Shown: in pieces, positions 17,688 through 25,238 of the stretch | How the letters are laid out: each line of letters opens with the position of its first letter | Numbering within the stretch: position 1 is the first letter of the stretch | From: Bacteroidia bacterium | Lineage (GTDB): Bacteria > Bacteroidota > Bacteroidia > NS11-12g > UBA9320 | NCBI GenBank assembly: GCA_017640445.1 | Contig: JAEPQQ010000018.1 | Span: forward strand, 1 to 48,960 | Direction: 5' to 3' | DNA: 48,960 nucleotides | Position numbers and translations under genes: made by a program | The notes under the pieces: model-generated | What the model was told of the DNA's origin: nothing | The model's database searches: none | What the model saw: only the letters and a program-made list of their open reading frames with translations

Positions 17688-17867
17688 CTAATTATCGTCT
17701 GGTGTATCAAAGAAAAAATATTTCAGATACGGAATATAAACACCCATTGTGCCAAGCTCACTTTCCAAAATTACCGCGCAGTCGTAATATTGTTCCAGAT
17801 CAACATCTGATATTGATGTGAGCGTAGCGTTACACGAGCCAATAACTTTCTTGATTTTGAATTTCAT
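17688..17867 (-). CDS. small protein with GVYIP motif, paralogue B
   Basis: 59 aa, below common gene-finder limits. Starts at ATG 17867 (MKFKIKKVIGSCNATLTSIS) with AGGAG 7-8 bp upstream, and ends at TAG 17688. It shares the MGVYIP block and N-terminal pattern with the 62-aa product of 17439-17627, so the two arose by duplication. The good Shine-Dalgarno site and the conserved protein pattern support it being real. Function unknown. Confidence 0.65.
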   Translation of the reverse strand: MKFKIKKVIGSCNATLTSISDVDLEQYYDCAVILESELGTMGVYIPYLKYFFFDTPDDN

Positions 17868-17897
17868 ATCAATCTCCTATCGCTAAAGGTGGTGGAG

Positions 17898-17913
17898 AGA
17901 GGCTTACGCCTCT
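17898..17913. other. hairpin with the stop codon in its loop
   Basis: AGAGGC (17898-17903), loop TTAC, GCCTCT (17908-17913). On the minus strand the loop GTAA contains the TAA stop of the gene ending at 17904. The ssb gene ends the same way at 25737-25750. Confidence 0.6.
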
Positions 17914-18170
17914 ACTCCTGCACTTGTCTCCTGAGATGTTGCACCTTGGGTTGGTTGTCCATTGGCTGATGAAGCATTTTGAGGCTTTTCTTTTTGTTTC
18001 ATCACCACAATGTTCATTGATGGGATGTTAAGAAGAAAGCTGCCGTCTTTGGCTTTGTTGGGAAATGCTCTTCCCAAACTGTGCCAGTATGTTTTACCGT
18101 CTTTGCCTTCTGAGGCTACTACTGCTACGAATGCTTCTTCTTTGTTTACTTCTAAGATTTCCTTAGTCAT
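17904..18170 (-). CDS. small hypothetical protein of accessory cluster
   Basis: 88 aa. The N-terminal 60 residues look globular (EAFVAVVASEGKDGKTYWHS, NIPSMNIVVM) and resemble small plasmid proteins that bind or mimic single-strand-binding folds, but I cannot name a family. The C-terminal 25 residues are low-complexity Ser/Ala/Gln/Thr. AAAGGAG sits 8 bp before the ATG, a strong Shine-Dalgarno site. It is preceded by a 176-bp structured leader (18193-18368). Confidence 0.6.
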   Translation of the reverse strand: MTKEILEVNKEEAFVAVVASEGKDGKTYWHSLGRAFPNKAKDGSFLLNIPSMNIVVMKQKEKPQNASSANGQPTQGATSQETSAGVEA

Positions 18171-18192
18171 TTGATTGCTCCTTTTTAGGATT

Positions 18193-18368
18193 AAAACCTC
18201 AACCGCTGAGGTCTTTATGTGTTCCGTAAAGGGGCGTTTTGAAGCTTTTGCATAGTATTTTGTTCCGCGATGGAATCTCGCGTAGCGTGAGGGGAAAATG
18301 CGTCATTGCCAAAGAAGAAAAATGACCCAGGATCACAGCAATAAAGACCTCACGGCTTGTGAGGTTTT
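18193..18368 (-). other. structured leader bounded by large inverted repeat
   Basis: The left end AAAACCTCA + 5 nt + TGAGGTCTTTAT (18193-18218) is the complement of the right end ATAAAGACCTCA + 7 nt + TGAGGTTTT (18341-18368) except for the central loops. Each end can also fold alone (ACCTCA/TGAGGT). Internal hairpins CGCGA-N7-TCGCG and GTCATT/AATGAC are present. It begins 22 bp upstream of the gene ending at 17904. It could be a regulatory RNA with alternative folds or a MITE-like insertion. No ORF inside. Confidence 0.55.
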
Positions 18369-18476
18369 GAACTAATGCAGTAATCAAAGAACGAAATCCA
18401 AGTCAGCAATAAATAGCAATCTATAGTGATGCATTTGAGATGTGATCGTGTTAGCTTTGATCGCAAAAGACTTGTT

Positions 18477-18740
18477 ATGAAAAGAAAGGTACGATTAGCG
18501 ATATTCGCCTTGTTTTGTGTTGCGACATTTGGGTGTGGTAATAATGCACAAGAGGGTGATGAAGTGAACAACGGTGTTATTTCAGGTGAAAATGAAGCGA
18601 CAGGCAGTGGAAATGGTATTCAATCGGAAGATCGAAGTGGTCGTGAAGGAAATGGCATAGAAGCCAATAGCAAGGAGGGTGATGAAGTCAACAACGGAAT
18701 TATAAGTGAAGAGGAAGCCGGCAGAGAAGGGGGCGGATAG
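18477..18740 (+). CDS. small acidic lipoprotein with internal repeat
   Basis: 87 aa. Signal peptide RKVRLAIFALFCVATFG followed by Cys, a plausible lipobox, so probably exported and lipid-anchored. The mature part is acidic, rich in Gly, Glu and Asn, and carries the block EGDEVNNG-x-IS twice (about residues 22-32 and 64-74), also visible as a DNA repeat. ATG 18477 is chosen because it directly precedes the signal peptide; the frame is open upstream to 18426. No family is recognised. Confidence 0.6.
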   Translation: MKRKVRLAIFALFCVATFGCGNNAQEGDEVNNGVISGENEATGSGNGIQSEDRSGREGNGIEANSKEGDEVNNGIISEEEAGREGGG

Positions 18741-19456
18741 GCATACTCCTTCCAATAAACTCTGGAAGAGAGTGCTCGGTAACCTGCCAATATTAGAAAT
18801 ATTGGTATCAATATCGACACGCTAAAATTTACTCCCGTGTCGACCGAATTTCATAGAATTGTGAAAGATTCAACCACTACGGTCGAGGCTGTCAAGGCCC
18901 TAAGCAGAACTTTCAACATGTGGTTCACTGGCCTAGATGACACAGAGCGTGACAGTGTGCCAGATTAACTGACAAATCTGCACGTTGTCATGTCATATTT
19001 ACTGAAAAGGTTTGGTGTTGATATTTCAATCCTGATCCGTTTGATACTAGCTCTGTCAGTCAATAAAGAGAATTGCGAGGTCATAATTCTATTGTTTGGT
19101 GACCAATTACGAGTGAGTTGGCACACTATTTGCGTTAGACCTTACGCTAAAAAGCCCTCTCTTTAGAAAGGGCTCTAAGTACTATTAAAGGGAGGTCAGC
19201 GGAATTAAGGAGTCGCTGCCCTTCCATTGTTTTCGTGGTGCAAAGCTAACACAATTTCTTTCTCCACCAAACTATAACATATACCATTTCCCTTGCGGTC
19301 TTTTTGCCTGTTACCGCAACAAATTCAGGCGGTTTTATGTCGTAAATACCCTAATCGTTTTTGACTATGGTGTTCACCAAGTCAATTTGGCTAAGGTTAT
19401 ACATACTCTGTGCTGTGCGGTGGTGGTTTTACGGAGAAAGCTAAAAAATTGATTTT
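18741..19456. other. 716-bp region without a firm gene
   Basis: Contains a perfect short palindrome CCAATATT-AGA-AATATTGG (18787-18805); a start-less open stretch to 18968 whose product ends WFTGLDDTERDSVPD and may be a gene remnant; and a hairpin AGCCCT/AGGGCT at 19153-19174 followed on the minus strand by five T, i.e. a leftward terminator with no gene feeding it. The last ~180 bp should hold the promoter of the operon starting at 19457, but I cannot identify one. Confidence 0.5.
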
Positions 19457-20635
19457 ATGAAAAAACATTTACTAAAATTTTATCCCGTGGACAACGGAGA
19501 TTGCACCTTGATCACCTTGCACGATGGAACCACCATCCTTATTGATTGTAAGATTAGAGAAAAAACAGAAACAGAAGCAGGAAATGTCGTGTTTCCAGTA
19601 AAATCGGATTTGGTTAAGAGCCTTAAAACCAATTCTGATGGAGCACCCTATGTTGATGTGTTTATTTTAACACATCCAGATCAGGATCATTGTTTAGGTT
19701 TTTCAAATCATTTCTACAACGGGAAATCTCCATCGAATTACAAAGACAAAAACAAGGAGAACGAGGAGATAATTATTCATGATCTTTGGTGCACCTCGAT
19801 GTTGTTTAACGAGGCGACCAACGATGATGCAAAAGCACTCAAAAAGGAAGCAGAAAGAAGAAGAAAGCTATGGCGAGATGATGATCATGCGAAGAATCAA
19901 GATGGAAATAGAATACGTATGATTGGTTATGATGGTGACAATAAATTTGAAAAATTACCAGCCAGTGTTCCAGGTGACGTTCTTTCCATTGAGAATATAA
20001 ATCCAAAGAGCACTGACAAGGTTTTCGAGTTTTTTGTTCATTCCCCGTTTAAAGACAACTTGGTACAAGCGACAGCTCAAAGCGACAAGAACTTTAGCAG
20101 TATTGCAATGCAAGCCAGGTTTAAAATAAACTCGTTTGATAGCCAATTTGTTGGATTATTTCTATTTGGTGGTGATGCTGACCACAATATATGGAAAACG
20201 GTATTGGATAAGAGTACTAAACACGATAATCTGGACAAACTTGAATGGGATATTTTCCTTGCGCCACACCATTGTTCATGGACATACTTTAATGATGTTC
20301 CTTATGAAGACAAGGAAGACAACAAAGTTCCGAAAGAAAGTTCTTTAGAGATTTTGGATTACAAACGACCACGTGGTCGAATTATAGCGTCCAGTAAGGC
20401 GGTAAGAAGTACGGATAAAAATCCACCACATGCCCAAGCCAAAACCGAATATCAAAAAAAGCTAGATAATAATAAGCGGTTTGTTGAACTTGCATTGGTT
20501 CCGAGCGAAAAAGAACCAAAACCCACTGTTTATGAAATTTCGGCTACGGGTATTATTGATGTCAGGGTAGCAACTGCGGGTAAAATTGCCTCAACTTCGG
20601 TGATGTCTGGTAATTGGTCAAGTGGTGAGTCCTGA
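19457..20635 (+). CDS. ComEC-like metallo-beta-lactamase fold protein, operon gene 1
   Basis: 392 aa, soluble, no signal peptide. The metal site motif is THPDQDHCLG (H73, D75, D77, H78), the Asp-substituted form of HxHxDH typical of the ComEC/Rec2-type branch. The matching C-terminal motif is FLAPHHCSW near residue 270. The N-terminus (FYPVDNGDCTLI, TILIDCK) is the usual first sheet. This branch includes nucleases and hydrolases. It overlaps the E2-like gene by 14 bp, so the two are translationally coupled. An A-rich leader without a Shine-Dalgarno site fits Bacteroidota. The substrate is unknown; in this operon it could be a nuclease, a cyclic-nucleotide hydrolase or a de-conjugating hydrolase. 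Confidence 0.8.
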   Translation: MKKHLLKFYPVDNGDCTLITLHDGTTILIDCKIREKTETEAGNVVFPVKSDLVKSLKTNSDGAPYVDVFILTHPDQDHCLGFSNHFYNGKSPSNYKDKNKENEEIIIHDLWCTSMLFNEATNDDAKALKKEAERRRKLWRDDDHAKNQDGNRIRMIGYDGDNKFEKLPASVPGDVLSIENINPKSTDKVFEFFVHSPFKDNLVQATAQSDKNFSSIAMQARFKINSFDSQFVGLFLFGGDADHNIWKTVLDKSTKHDNLDKLEWDIFLAPHHCSWTYFNDVPYEDKEDNKVPKESSLEILDYKRPRGRIIASSKAVRSTDKNPPHAQAKTEYQKKLDNNKRFVELALVPSEKEPKPTVYEISATGIIDVRVATAGKIASTSVMSGNWSSGES

Positions 20636-21299
20636 AGAGTGGAAGAAAGATGTTCAACAAGCAGTTGACGCTTATCCAGGGTTAATTTATAGCGAATTCA
20701 ATGGCGAAAGACACCTAAAAGGAAGTATAAAAGTTGAGGACGTTGATTCTGGAATTGTGGTGGATGAGTTCGAGGTGGATTTGGTCTTCCCGGAGAACTA
20801 CCCATATTGTTTTCCGAAAGTCTTCGAAATTAGTGGTAAAATAGAACGGATAGATGATCGACATGTATTTCCAGCTGACGGCTCATTATGCCTTGGTGTA
20901 GAGCCTGAGGAGATACTACGATGTAAACACGGAATTACCATACGGTATTTTATTGACAGGGTACTTATTCCTCGGTTAGCGGAAGAATTCATTGTTAATA
21001 ATGGAGGTGATTACCAACGTGAATATGCGCATGGGATATATGGCTTATGGCAATTCTATATGAAAATGTTTGAATCAAAAGACCGCCAAACTATATTGAA
21101 ACTTCTGCGGTGTATGGGCGATCAATCCTTACCCCGAGGACACAAACCATGTCCTTGTGGTTCTGGGAAGAAGTTCAAGCGCTGCCATTTCAAAAATATT
21201 TTACAATTCGTCAACAATTTCGATTCCAACTATTTACGAAAACAGTACGAGCTACTGTCGTCTAGTTTGTTTAAACGGGCGCAGGCCTCCTTAACATAA
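20622..21299 (+). CDS. E2/UBC-like protein with C-terminal SEC-C motif, operon gene 2
   Basis: 225 aa. Residues ~10-120 follow an E2 (ubiquitin-conjugating) fold: the strand pair ending VDLVFPENYPYCFPKVFEI corresponds to the E2 YPxxPPxV core, and H81-VFPADGS-L-C90-LG matches the E2 pattern H...G-x-(I/L)-C-L with C90 as candidate catalytic cysteine. The HPN Asn is absent, as in many bacterial E2 families. Residues 176-189 (PCPCGSGKKFKRCH) are a SEC-C zinc motif (C177, C179, C188, H189). GTG 20622 or 20625 is the start, inside the MBL gene. No E1, JAB or ubiquitin-like gene is nearby. Conjugation activity is inferred, not shown. Confidence 0.7.
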   Translation: MVSPEEWKKDVQQAVDAYPGLIYSEFNGERHLKGSIKVEDVDSGIVVDEFEVDLVFPENYPYCFPKVFEISGKIERIDDRHVFPADGSLCLGVEPEEILRCKHGITIRYFIDRVLIPRLAEEFIVNNGGDYQREYAHGIYGLWQFYMKMFESKDRQTILKLLRCMGDQSLPRGHKPCPCGSGKKFKRCHFKNILQFVNNFDSNYLRKQYELLSSSLFKRAQASLT

Positions 21300-21307
21300 T
21301 TTTTACT

Positions 21308-21904
21308 ATGAAATTTAAATTTTACGATATTCTAACTCACTTGGTTCCGGGCTTTGTTTTTTTCATTTTGCTGCTAGACCATTTTGACAAATCCTTCAGT
21401 AACGATATGATCGTTCCAGCGACTGCGATTTCTTTTATCTTAGGTTATTTTGCAAATACACTTTCCAGTTGGTTGGAGGGGGTATACTACTGGACTTGGG
21501 GCGGAAAACCATCAACAAAACTGCTTAAAGGAAAGGATGTGTGGAAAGTAAGGTTTTATGAACATGAATATGTGAATGCGCTTCTTCGAGCGGAATCGAA
21601 TTCGGAAGACAGTTCACATGATGCATTATTTCAAATAGCTATGCGGAATGCAGCATTGGCTGGGAATACGAGAGTCTCTGATTTCAACGCCTCTTACGGT
21701 TTTTCAAGAATAATACTGACAACACTGATAGTGTCGTCTATCGTTCTGTTTATAAGCTATCCTAAAGAATTAAGCGTATATATAATTGCTGTGCCCATGA
21801 TGTTTGTGGCTTGGTTAAGGTGTAAACAGAGGGCATATTACTACGCACGTGAAGTATTGTTCACATTTATTCAGTCAAAAAATGGCACCAAGCCGCTTGA
21901 TTAA
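21308..21904 (+). CDS. four-helix membrane protein, operon gene 3, effector candidate
   Basis: 198 aa. Two N-terminal hydrophobic segments (LVPGFVFFILLL near 11-23; VPATAISFILGYFANTL near 36-53), a ~75-residue soluble loop with charged helices, and two C-terminal segments (IILTTLIVSSIVLFIS near 137-153; VYIIAVPMMFVAWL near 160-174). It starts 8 bp after the E2-like gene. In type II CBASS and related systems the last gene is often a membrane effector that damages the inner membrane; this gene takes that position. No named family is recognised. Confidence 0.65.
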   Translation: MKFKFYDILTHLVPGFVFFILLLDHFDKSFSNDMIVPATAISFILGYFANTLSSWLEGVYYWTWGGKPSTKLLKGKDVWKVRFYEHEYVNALLRAESNSEDSSHDALFQIAMRNAALAGNTRVSDFNASYGFSRIILTTLIVSSIVLFISYPKELSVYIIAVPMMFVAWLRCKQRAYYYAREVLFTFIQSKNGTKPLD

Positions 21905-22376
21905 GGATTGTTTATTGGAAGACAGAGGTTCTTTCAACTTCTGGAAGGTAAATATCTTTGTTATAGGGGCTTGCAAAAAGACAACATCCACCACCCCAAA
22001 TACTACCCCTATTGACATTGGCCTAAAGATAACCAAAATACCAGCTGGCTAAACCATTGAAAAAAATAGCAATACTTTTCCGATTGGTCAGGTGTGTCAC
22101 TATTCTCCTAATGCTGTAACATTGATTGCAGTGGGATTGTATGGGTGGAAATCCCATTAAAACCTTGTAGTTTCTACGGGTTTCGAATATAATCAGACTG
22201 CAATAAACTCTCATAAGAAACCATACAATTGCGAGGAATTCACTATCCCAAATACTATCCCAAACAAAAACAATTCACTATCTGATAGCAAAGTAAACAG
22301 GGTTGTTCTGTTCAATGATGTTACTATCAGGAATTTAAAGCCCGAAGGCAAGCGAATAATTTGGTGGGCTAAAGGC
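21905..22376. other. integrase upstream region with tandem repeats
   Basis: No independent gene. The second half (from 22161) is the open upstream part of the P4-type integrase frame. CCCCAAATACTACCCC at 21994-22009 is a variant of the tandem repeat at 22242-22263, so this area may be the attachment region of that integrase. Confidence 0.4.
22242..22263 (+). repeat. tandem repeat, putative arm sites of P4-type integrase
   Basis: ACTATCCCAA at 22242-22251 and 22254-22263, a 12-bp period. A further ATTCACTATC overlap unit occurs at 22240 and 22273. Short direct repeats one helical turn apart beside an integrase gene are typical arm-binding sites. Confidence 0.5.
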
Positions 22377-23588
22377 ATGCCTGGTTTTGGTCTTCGCATT
22401 ACGCCTAAAGGAACAAAAAGCTTTATCTATTATTACTACAATAAAGAGCAGGGGCGCTATCGAACCAAAACATATGGGACATACCCAGCAATATCTTTAA
22501 GTCACGCTCGTAAAGCCTATGGGATTGATAAAGTGCATGTCGAAGCAGGAGAAGACCCGGCTAGTGAAATGGTTCAGGAAAAGAAAAAACAACGCAGCAG
22601 CCCGACGGTTAATGAATTAATTGACAGGTACGAGAAACACACCATATCTATTGGAATTGTATGTGCTGAGGATTCGGCCAATACCATACGGCGGGATTTT
22701 GGTCGATTGAAAGGGCATAAGAAGGTAACCCGTTTGACAAAGCAGGATTTTATCGACATCAACGATGAGATTTTGGGGAGAGGTAAGCGAGGCGCATGCC
22801 TGGAGTCGTTTCGTAGGGTTCGCCGGATGATGAATGTAGCTGTCTCATGGGATATAATTGATAGAAACCCTATGGAGGGGATGGAACTGCCTGTTCCTAT
22901 TCAGAGTCGTGACCGGGTACTTTCGCTTAAGGAAATTCATAATTTCTGGCACGGCATTAATCAGACCAAGTTGAATCCTGTGGTAAAATCAGCTTTAAAA
23001 ATGATGTTAGTGACCCTGCAACGTGGTAGTGAAGTGCGACATGCCAAATGGAGTGGGGTTTTACTAGATGAGAATTTTTGGGAAGTCCCGAAAGAACTTT
23101 CAAAGAACAATGTCTATAACCGTGTGGCTTTAAACCATTATTCCCGCGAAATCATATCGGACATGCTTCAATACACGTCTGGTTGCCCGTATGTATTTGG
23201 TGTTTCACCAGATCAATGGAAGCCAGAGGATAAGAGCAGAGACGATTTGATACCAATGAACCGAAATAGACTTTCCAGACCTGTCCGGCAGTTTGTTAAA
23301 GAATGTGGCTTCAACGCATTCACTCCGCATGATCTACGTAGAACGGCAACAACAACACTGACAGGTGTTGGTGTACCACGCTTTTTTGTGAAAAAAGCGT
23401 TGAACCATGCCGATGAGGATGGGGCGACTCCGATTTATGATCGCTATGATTATGATTACGAAAAGCAAAAGGTGGCTCAGGTTTGGGAGTTTGTACTGGA
23501 TCATATCTTAAAGGCTAAAACCCCAGAGGCAGTGCCATCAATAGCCAAGCTCCGAAGCATGGTGAAAGAAGCTGAAATCATTCATTAG
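22377..23588 (+). CDS. P4-type tyrosine integrase, true start uncertain
   Basis: 403 aa from the first ATG. The N-terminal arm-binding domain (GFGLRITPKGTKSFIYYY, KTYGTYPAISLSHAR) is of the P4 integrase type. Catalytic residues are all present: Arg in TLQRGSEVRHAKW, HDLRRT (HxxR), LNHAD, and nucleophile Tyr in YDRYDYDY. The frame is open back to a stop at 22158-22160, and the ~25 codons before the ATG (VVLFNDVTIRNLKPEGKRI) match the usual beginning of this domain, so translation must start earlier from a non-ATG codon, for example CTG 22308, or the start has been damaged. It converges with the AlpA-like gene (11-bp overlap). Second integrase of the element. Confidence 0.88.
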   Translation: MPGFGLRITPKGTKSFIYYYYNKEQGRYRTKTYGTYPAISLSHARKAYGIDKVHVEAGEDPASEMVQEKKKQRSSPTVNELIDRYEKHTISIGIVCAEDSANTIRRDFGRLKGHKKVTRLTKQDFIDINDEILGRGKRGACLESFRRVRRMMNVAVSWDIIDRNPMEGMELPVPIQSRDRVLSLKEIHNFWHGINQTKLNPVVKSALKMMLVTLQRGSEVRHAKWSGVLLDENFWEVPKELSKNNVYNRVALNHYSREIISDMLQYTSGCPYVFGVSPDQWKPEDKSRDDLIPMNRNRLSRPVRQFVKECGFNAFTPHDLRRTATTTLTGVGVPRFFVKKALNHADEDGATPIYDRYDYDYEKQKVAQVWEFVLDHILKAKTPEAVPSIAKLRSMVKEAEIIH

Positions 23589-23856
23589 GATTCCATCCTG
23601 TAGGGTTTTCGAGCCAACTGCAAACGTCGCGAATACGAAAGGCTTTGCGCTGGCCGTTACCGATGTCAACTTTTTGCGGGAACTTACCGGCTTGCTGCCG
23701 GCGATAAATCTCGCTTGAGGATAGCGTAGATAGGTGTTCTACTGTCTTTTGTGAAACATAACCATTAAGGCTAACGAGCAAAGCAGCAGTAATTTCACAT
23801 TTGTTGATTTCGGCAATAATAATTTCATAAGGATTTGGGGGTGTTCTGTTTGTCAT
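23578..23856 (-). CDS. AlpA-family regulator / excisionase
   Basis: 92 aa. Residues 40-85 form an AlpA-type helix-turn-helix (LSSSEIYRRQQAGKFPQKVD, then KAFRIRDVCSWLENP). AlpA proteins activate or act as excision factors for P4-type integrases, so it fits its neighbour at 22377-23588, with whose 3' end it overlaps by 11 bp. The N-terminal 38 residues are less typical. No strong Shine-Dalgarno site. Confidence 0.82.
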   Translation of the reverse strand: MTNRTPPNPYEIIIAEINKCEITAALLVSLNGYVSQKTVEHLSTLSSSEIYRRQQAGKFPQKVDIGNGQRKAFRIRDVCSWLENPTGWNPNE

Positions 23857-23911
23857 GTGCGCTTCCAGATTTAGTTGATTTGAACGGGTTTACCTATAAA
23901 ACTGACAGAAC

Positions 23912-24301
23912 TTAATACTCAGATGGTAATAGCAGTACGTTGTTACTCATCCAGCATGTGAAGTTCCTAGCCGGGAAATCGGTGCAGGAGATGTCCTGAC
24001 AGCCCTGTTTAATGACTTTTTTGTTCCCATCTTCTGTCGTGAACTTTGCGGTATCATCATCTGAAACGGCTAGTTTGAATACTAATAAAAGTTTAGAGCT
24101 TTGTTTGATTTCAGGGTTTCTATGGATAGCTGCCGCATGAGAAAAAATAACATCCAGTAACCAATAAGCTTTGGCCGTTTCAGCTACATGCTTTATACCA
24201 TCCGTAAATAAAAATCGAGGATGGAAAGGATGTTTCCACCATTTGGTGGTTCCTGTGAATTGGTGTAAGCCCTGTAATTCATTTGGTCTTGGTTTAGTCA
24301 T
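23912..24301 (-). CDS. plasmid-type hypothetical protein (resembles DUF6876)
   Basis: 129 aa. LHQFTGTTKWWKHPFHPRF and FTDGIKHVAETAKAYWLLDV match, by eye, a small family (DUF6876-like) found on plasmids and integrative elements of several phyla. Function unknown. TAGGAGTT lies 8 bp before the ATG. Part of a leftward block of accessory genes with ssb. Confidence 0.65.
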   Translation of the reverse strand: MTKPRPNELQGLHQFTGTTKWWKHPFHPRFLFTDGIKHVAETAKAYWLLDVIFSHAAAIHRNPEIKQSSKLLLVFKLAVSDDDTAKFTTEDGNKKVIKQGCQDISCTDFPARNFTCWMSNNVLLLPSEY

Positions 24302-24347
24302 AGATTTTAACTCCTAGTAGTTGGTTTTTGGTGTTTTCAGGTTCCGA

Positions 24348-24638
24348 CTAGAAAAGTGAAAGCTGTGCGTTTTTTGCCTCCAACTTCTTCCATTCGGGAT
24401 TTCGCGCTTCCTCATCCAGATAGGCTTGAACAAAGTTGATTACTCCGCCATGTTCTTCAATTATTGAGTTCGCTAAGAAACATGATCTATATCCCGTTTT
24501 TGTTATAGGTAATGGTTGACTGGCTGTCACTTGAACATGTGCCAGGTCATATCCATGAATATCTTTTACGGCTTTGAAACAAGATTTTTTATACTCAATT
24601 GTAATTTCAATATTGTTCCAGGTTATTTGGTCTTTCAT
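24348..24638 (-). CDS. plasmid-type hypothetical protein (PLPITKTGYRSCF family)
   Basis: 96 aa. The block QPLPITKTGYRSCFL and the tail PEWKKLEAKNAQLSLF resemble small proteins common on proteobacterial plasmids next to ssb-like and antirestriction genes; I recall the pattern but no established function. ATG 24638 with AAAGGA 7 bp upstream is preferred over the upstream in-frame ATG 24653. It overlaps the upstream gene by 32 bp, so translation is probably coupled. Confidence 0.65.
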   Translation of the reverse strand: MKDQITWNNIEITIEYKKSCFKAVKDIHGYDLAHVQVTASQPLPITKTGYRSCFLANSIIEEHGGVINFVQAYLDEEARNPEWKKLEAKNAQLSLF

Positions 24639-24948
24639 GTTTAATCCTTTCAATAATTATTGGTGCTAAAGTCTCAAAGGCAAACCAAGCCATGGTATTT
24701 TTAAAACCGGTCATGCCCACCTTTACAGGGTCAGCGGAAAACTCAAAGGTCTTTGCAAGATTTAAGATTTCATCTTCATGTTGGTCGAAGAATGCCACTG
24801 TGTCTTTGTAGTAAATTAGGTCGGAGACCATCCCAGAGATACATCCATATCGCTGTAAGTCTAATATCCAGCTTTGAGCCTCTTTCAATGTGTATGTTTC
24901 TAGTTGTCCTTCTAGTATATTCCTGACTGTTTGCTCTAAACTTGCCAT
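24607..24948 (-). CDS. plasmid-type hypothetical protein (resembles DUF7222)
   Basis: 113 aa, helical. YTLKEAQSWILDLQRYGCIS, GMVSDLIYYKDTVAFFDQHE and AWFAFETLA resemble a small protein family (DUF7222-like) of plasmid accessory regions. AAGGAGG lies 7 bp before the ATG, a near-perfect Shine-Dalgarno site that is unusual for Bacteroidota. A hairpin TCACGC-TTAAG-GCGTGA sits in its leader at 24994-25010. Confidence 0.68.
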   Translation of the reverse strand: MASLEQTVRNILEGQLETYTLKEAQSWILDLQRYGCISGMVSDLIYYKDTVAFFDQHEDEILNLAKTFEFSADPVKVGMTGFKNTMAWFAFETLAPIIIERIKHERPNNLEQY

Positions 24949-25051
24949 TTACTACCTCCTTGAAATGGTGTTTGGATTTGTATGTCGAACTCTTCACGCT
25001 TAAGGCGTGAGGGTGCGCCATAAAATTCATGCTGACCAATAAGGGGAAGTT

Positions 25052-25174
25052 CTCACTACCTGTCCAATCGACGGAACCCAGCGAAGCAGGGCATGGGTAA
25101 GAAATTTGAAAAATAGGACGTTTACCGCCCGCATTTTTCAAATTTCTTAGGCTTCTGATTTGACGGGTAGTGAG
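25052..25174. other. large nested stem-loop, ssDNA promoter or ssi candidate
   Basis: Outer stem CTCACTACCTGTC (25052-25064) with GACGGGTAGTGAG (25162-25174), one mismatch, continued by AATC/GATT. Inner stem of 17 perfect pairs: 25098-25114 (TAAGAAATTTGAAAAAT) with 25133-25149, around an 18-nt loop that can itself pair (GGACG/CGCCC). Between them lies CCCAGCGAAGCAGGG, holding the very stable mini-hairpin GCGAAGC. The 24949-25238 gap has no convincing gene. The plasmid-leading-region setting suggests a role as single-stranded DNA. Confidence 0.65.
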
Positions 25175-25198
25175 GTTTTGCCCTATCAATAAAAAGTT

Positions 25199-25223
25199 GC
25201 CGGGCGCCATGATAATGCCCGGC
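25199..25223 (-). terminator. terminator of gene 25239-25532
   Basis: GCCGGGC (25199-25205) pairs with GCCCGGC (25217-25223). On the minus strand AACTTTTTATT follows. It lies 16 bp past the stop codon of the upstream gene. Confidence 0.75.
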
Positions 25224-25238
25224 TCCCCACAGAAAGAA

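Noticed and set aside
22150..22210. tRNA fragment as att site of the P4-type integrase (GGGTTTCGAA resembles a T loop)
   Set aside because: The flanking bases do not form a T stem and no matching copy was found, so no nested boundary can be claimed.
24776..25210. 144-aa minus-strand frame
   Set aside because: Overlaps the better supported 113-aa gene and is built on the large inverted repeat; composition is not protein-like.
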